From contig JACPFT010000005.1 of the NCBI GenBank assembly GCA_016182845.1, positions 62,001-126,000 of the forward strand: a stretch of 64,000 nt of DNA, in the 5' to 3' direction. Each line of letters begins with the position of its first letter. The first letter of the stretch is position 1. Positions 61,985-64,000 of this stretch are shown here, in pieces. A program made the position numbers and the translations under genes. This DNA comes from Gammaproteobacteria bacterium (GTDB lineage: Bacteria; Pseudomonadota; Gammaproteobacteria; Enterobacterales; Permianibacteraceae). The notes below the pieces were generated by a model. It saw nothing but the letters and a program-made list of their open reading frames with translations. It made no database searches and had not been told where the DNA came from.

Positions 61985-62211
61985 GCTGCAAGGAGGTCGT
62001 TGCCCGTGCCGATGACTACGTGGATCGGAATCTGGGGTGGCGGGAAAAACTGGCGGTGCGCCTGCACCTGTTTCTCTGCTCCTATTGCCGGCGCTATGTG
62101 CGCCAGCTGCGCCTGTTGATCGCGGCGCTGCGCCTGCGCGGGCGGGCCGCCACGGAAGAGGAAGTGGCGGCGGTGATGCGGAAGATCGAGGACGACGAGC
62201 ACAGGCATTGA
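61978..62211 (+). CDS. Small zinc-finger anti-sigma factor
   Basis: A 77-residue protein with the HxxxCxxC zinc anti-sigma motif (His30, Cys34, Cys37 in RLHLFLCSYCRRYV). There is no transmembrane helix, so it is a soluble, potentially redox-sensitive anti-sigma partner of the ECF factor just upstream, with which it overlaps by 7 bp. Confidence 0.88.
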   Translation: MLSCKEVVARADDYVDRNLGWREKLAVRLHLFLCSYCRRYVRQLRLLIAALRLRGRAATEEEVAAVMRKIEDDEHRH

Positions 62212-62221
62212 GTGCTCGATG

Positions 62222-62247
62222 AAAAAGGCCGCAGCGCGGCCTTTTTT
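62222..62247. terminator. Bidirectional terminator between anti-sigma and CitE-like genes
   Basis: AAAAAGGCCGC and GCGGCCTTTTTT form an 11-bp stem with a 3-nt loop, 10 bp after the anti-sigma stop and 14 bp from the convergent gene's stop. A and T runs on both sides fit both directions. Confidence 0.9.
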
Positions 62248-62260
62248 ATGGATGAAGCTT

Positions 62261-63265
62261 TCAGGCGAAAAACGCCGTCTTCGCCGCCTCGGGCATGCTC
62301 GCGCCGCTCAGATGGGCGCGCTGCAACAATTCCCAGTAATACCGGTAGGTCGCGCGGTCGTGCAGCTCCCCCTGGTATTGGATCGGTCCCCAGCTGGCCG
62401 CTTGCGCCGCCAAGAGGATATTGGCTGCGTCTTCCACTTCCGAGAAATCCGGCTTCATGGCATCGACGATGGCGCTGATTTGTGCCGGGTAGATCGACCA
62501 CATGCGCAGGAAGCCAAATTCGCGACGGGCGCGCAGGGCGTCCTGATAAGTCTGATAAGTATTCTTTAGATCCAGGGTGACGTTATGGCTGGGCACCACG
62601 CCGTGGGCGAGGGCGGCGGCCACCATTTCCGACTTGGCGCGGCGCAGGAGTTCGTGCTCGAACTGGCCCGGCGAGCGCATGCAGCTGGCCGGAATGGCGC
62701 CGTGATGGCCGGACACGAAGTCCATCATGCCGAAGTCGAGGACCTGCACCCAAGGCGTGGCGGCGATGTCCCAGACCTCGCGCAGGGCGCCGTGGGTCTC
62801 GATCAGCACGTGCACCGGGATCTCGCGGGCGATGCCGTGCTGCCGGCACAGGGCCTGGATATGGCCTACCATTTCCTTGACCTGGGCGGCATTAGTGGGC
62901 TTGGGCAGGGTCACATAGGCCAGGCGTTCGCCGCAGCCGGGGATGAGGATGTCCAGATCGGCGCGCCAATGGGGATGGCTGTAATCGTGGATGCGCACGC
63001 CGGCCATGCCGTGCTTGTTCTGCGGGCCGGCGATGAGGCGGGCCACCATCTGGGCATGTTCCCGTTCGCGCCCCGAGGCCGCGCCGTCCTCGCAGTCGCA
63101 GCTGATGTCGAACACCGGCCCCAGTTTGTCCTGCAGTTCCAGGGCCTTGGTGATGAGCTTCTCGCTGCCGGCGAAATGCTCGCAGGCCGGGATCACCGGG
63201 AAGGGGCGTTCGCCTTCGAAAAGGGCCTTATCGGGATGGACTAAATTCGAATGGACTGTGCTCAT
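62261..63265 (-). CDS. CitE-like (HpcH/HpaI aldolase/citrate lyase superfamily) lyase
   Basis: A 334-residue CitE-like TIM-barrel protein. The metal-binding acidic motif is SCDCEDGAASG, and VLIETHGALREVWDIAATP followed by LDFGMMDFVSGHHGAIP is the active-site region typical of malyl-CoA/citramalyl-CoA lyase relatives. No CoA substrate can be assigned from sequence. The ATG at 63265 (MSTVHSNLVHPDKALFEGE) is used; the longer frame to 63361 has an atypical leader. It is divergent from a second CitE-like gene. Confidence 0.85.
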   Translation of the reverse strand: MSTVHSNLVHPDKALFEGERPFPVIPACEHFAGSEKLITKALELQDKLGPVFDISCDCEDGAASGREREHAQMVARLIAGPQNKHGMAGVRIHDYSHPHWRADLDILIPGCGERLAYVTLPKPTNAAQVKEMVGHIQALCRQHGIAREIPVHVLIETHGALREVWDIAATPWVQVLDFGMMDFVSGHHGAIPASCMRSPGQFEHELLRRAKSEMVAAALAHGVVPSHNVTLDLKNTYQTYQDALRARREFGFLRMWSIYPAQISAIVDAMKPDFSEVEDAANILLAAQAASWGPIQYQGELHDRATYRYYWELLQRAHLSGASMPEAAKTAFFA

Positions 63266-63399
63266 GCACCGGCTCCTATGCTGTGGACCGCCCGTTGCGA
63301 TAGACCTTCGGGCGAGCTGTGCGCCCGATGTTAGCCCGCTCGCGTTGCGTTGCACAACCATTCTTAACCGGTCCGAATTGGAGAGTCAAACAAGTATTT

Positions 63400-63413
63400 G
63401 AAACTTTCGTTTG
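63400..63413. promoter_or_regulatory. PsrA-like palindrome in the divergent CitE region
   Basis: GAAAC-TTTC-GTTTG matches the Pseudomonas PsrA form (G/C)AAAC-N4-GTTT(G/C). A second, imperfect CAAAC...TTTG lies just before it. Being short, it could be chance. Confidence 0.3.
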
Positions 63414-63486
63414 AACGGGTATATTCGGGATGGTGCAGTACACAAAACGCCTAAACACGGGCATCGAGAGAGGGGCTCAGAGCATC

Positions 63487-64000
63487 ATGTTCGACCATCG
63501 CTTCCTGGATAATGTCGACGAGGCGGCCGTGCTGGGCAGCTTCTGGCCGGGCATCCAACTCTACTACCCGCCGGTGAAGTACTCGCCGGCCCAGGGCATC
63601 TACGAGACCATGGAGCAGGCCGCTGAGCGCATGCGCAAGCATGCCCACAACACCAATGCCCACACCCTGCTCTTCGATCTGGAGGACGGCTGCCGGCAGA
63701 AGGCCATGAGCCGCGAGCTCTTGCGCCAGGAGCTGCCGCGCTTCGATCACGACCGGCGCAAATTCCAGATCGCCTTGCGTATCAATCCCTTTCGCACCGA
63801 GGAATACGACAAGGATCTGGAGCTCATTAAAGACGTCGCCGATTACATCGACGTGATCATCCTGGCCAAGGCCGGCGAGGTCTATGGCGCGGCGGAAATC
63901 CGCGATCTCTCGTCCTGGCTGGTGAGCCGCAACAAGAAGATCACCATCCAGCCCATCATCGAACACCCCCGCTCCCTGAAACTCGCCGACGAGCTGCTGG
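63487..64000 (+). CDS. CitE-like lyase, 5' part only
   Basis: The first 171 codons of a second CitE-like protein; the rest is beyond the right edge. It starts MFDHRFLDNVDEAAVLGSFW and carries the acidic motif LLFDLEDGCRQKAMSRELL expected to bind Mg, then IALRINPFRTEEYDKD and DVIILAKAGEV, the usual order in the superfamily. Sequence differs clearly from the divergent neighbour, so the two are not recent duplicates. They probably act in one pathway on a CoA ester or related acid. Confidence 0.8.
   Translation, partial: MFDHRFLDNVDEAAVLGSFWPGIQLYYPPVKYSPAQGIYETMEQAAERMRKHAHNTNAHTLLFDLEDGCRQKAMSRELLRQELPRFDHDRRKFQIALRINPFRTEEYDKDLELIKDVADYIDVIILAKAGEVYGAAEIRDLSSWLVSRNKKITIQPIIEHPRSLKLADELL

Noticed and set aside
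1-64000. CRISPR array, rRNA or tRNA genes
   Set aside because: No regular direct repeats with spacers and no cloverleaf-like segments with a TTCGA arm were noticed in the intergenic regions.

Overview
The window is GC-rich, densely packed chromosomal DNA from a proteobacterium, most probably a gammaproteobacterium. The strongest evidence is the run nadB | rpoE-rseA-rseC-mucD-lepA-lepB-DUF4845-rnc-era-recO-pdxJ-acpS, together with sdhE-ygfX, ygfZ, an rpfE-recJ pair and prfB-lysS. The species cannot be named from sequence alone. I found no rRNA or tRNA gene and no CRISPR array.

Region 1 (1-26.6 kb) is a type VI secretion system with the gene content and order of the Pseudomonas aeruginosa HSI-I (H1) locus, split at a divergent promoter region near 8.6-8.9 kb. 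Leftward run tssA, tssB, tssC, hcp, tagJ, tssE, tssF, tssG and clpV (cut by the window edge): sheath, tube, baseplate and sheath-recycling ATPase. Rightward run tagH(fha), tssJ, tssK, tssL, tssM, tagF, pppA, ppkA, tagT, tagS, tagR, tagQ: membrane complex plus the full threonine-phosphorylation control pathway. No VgrG, PAAR or effector/immunity gene lies inside the window.

Region 2 (26.7-38.0 kb) holds housekeeping and envelope genes: a Mth938-like protein, rpfE, recJ, a DUF885 hydrolase, a TauE/SafE exporter, a slipin/NfeD pair, prfB (programmed +1 frameshift) and lysS.

Region 3 (38.0-45.4 kb) looks accessory. It has an apbE / FMN-binding protein / outer-membrane beta-barrel operon, divergent from a small six-histidine membrane protein that is probably a b-type cytochrome. 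Next come a decayed TonB-dependent receptor, a palindromic MITE-like element whose end supplies a stop codon, a two-component system, and a flavin amine oxidase with Tat and lipobox signals. The first part looks like an extracytoplasmic flavin-based electron-transfer module, possibly iron-linked.

Region 4 (45.6-64 kb) is core: an HDOD protein, ygfZ, sdhE-ygfX, nadB, then the sigma-E envelope-stress operon (rpoE, rseA, rseC, mucD, with no rseB) running into lepA, lepB, DUF4845, rnc, era, recO, pdxJ and acpS. It ends with a DoxX protein, a second ECF sigma factor with a small zinc anti-sigma, and two divergent CitE-like lyase genes, the second cut by the window end.

Several families of short inverted repeats sit in intergenic gaps. 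The clearest is a paired element built on GTAGGTC arms, present at 10.3, 26.6 and 36.4 kb. Starts of many genes were moved from the longest reading frame to the codon supported by ribosome-binding sites, signal peptides or family N-termini.
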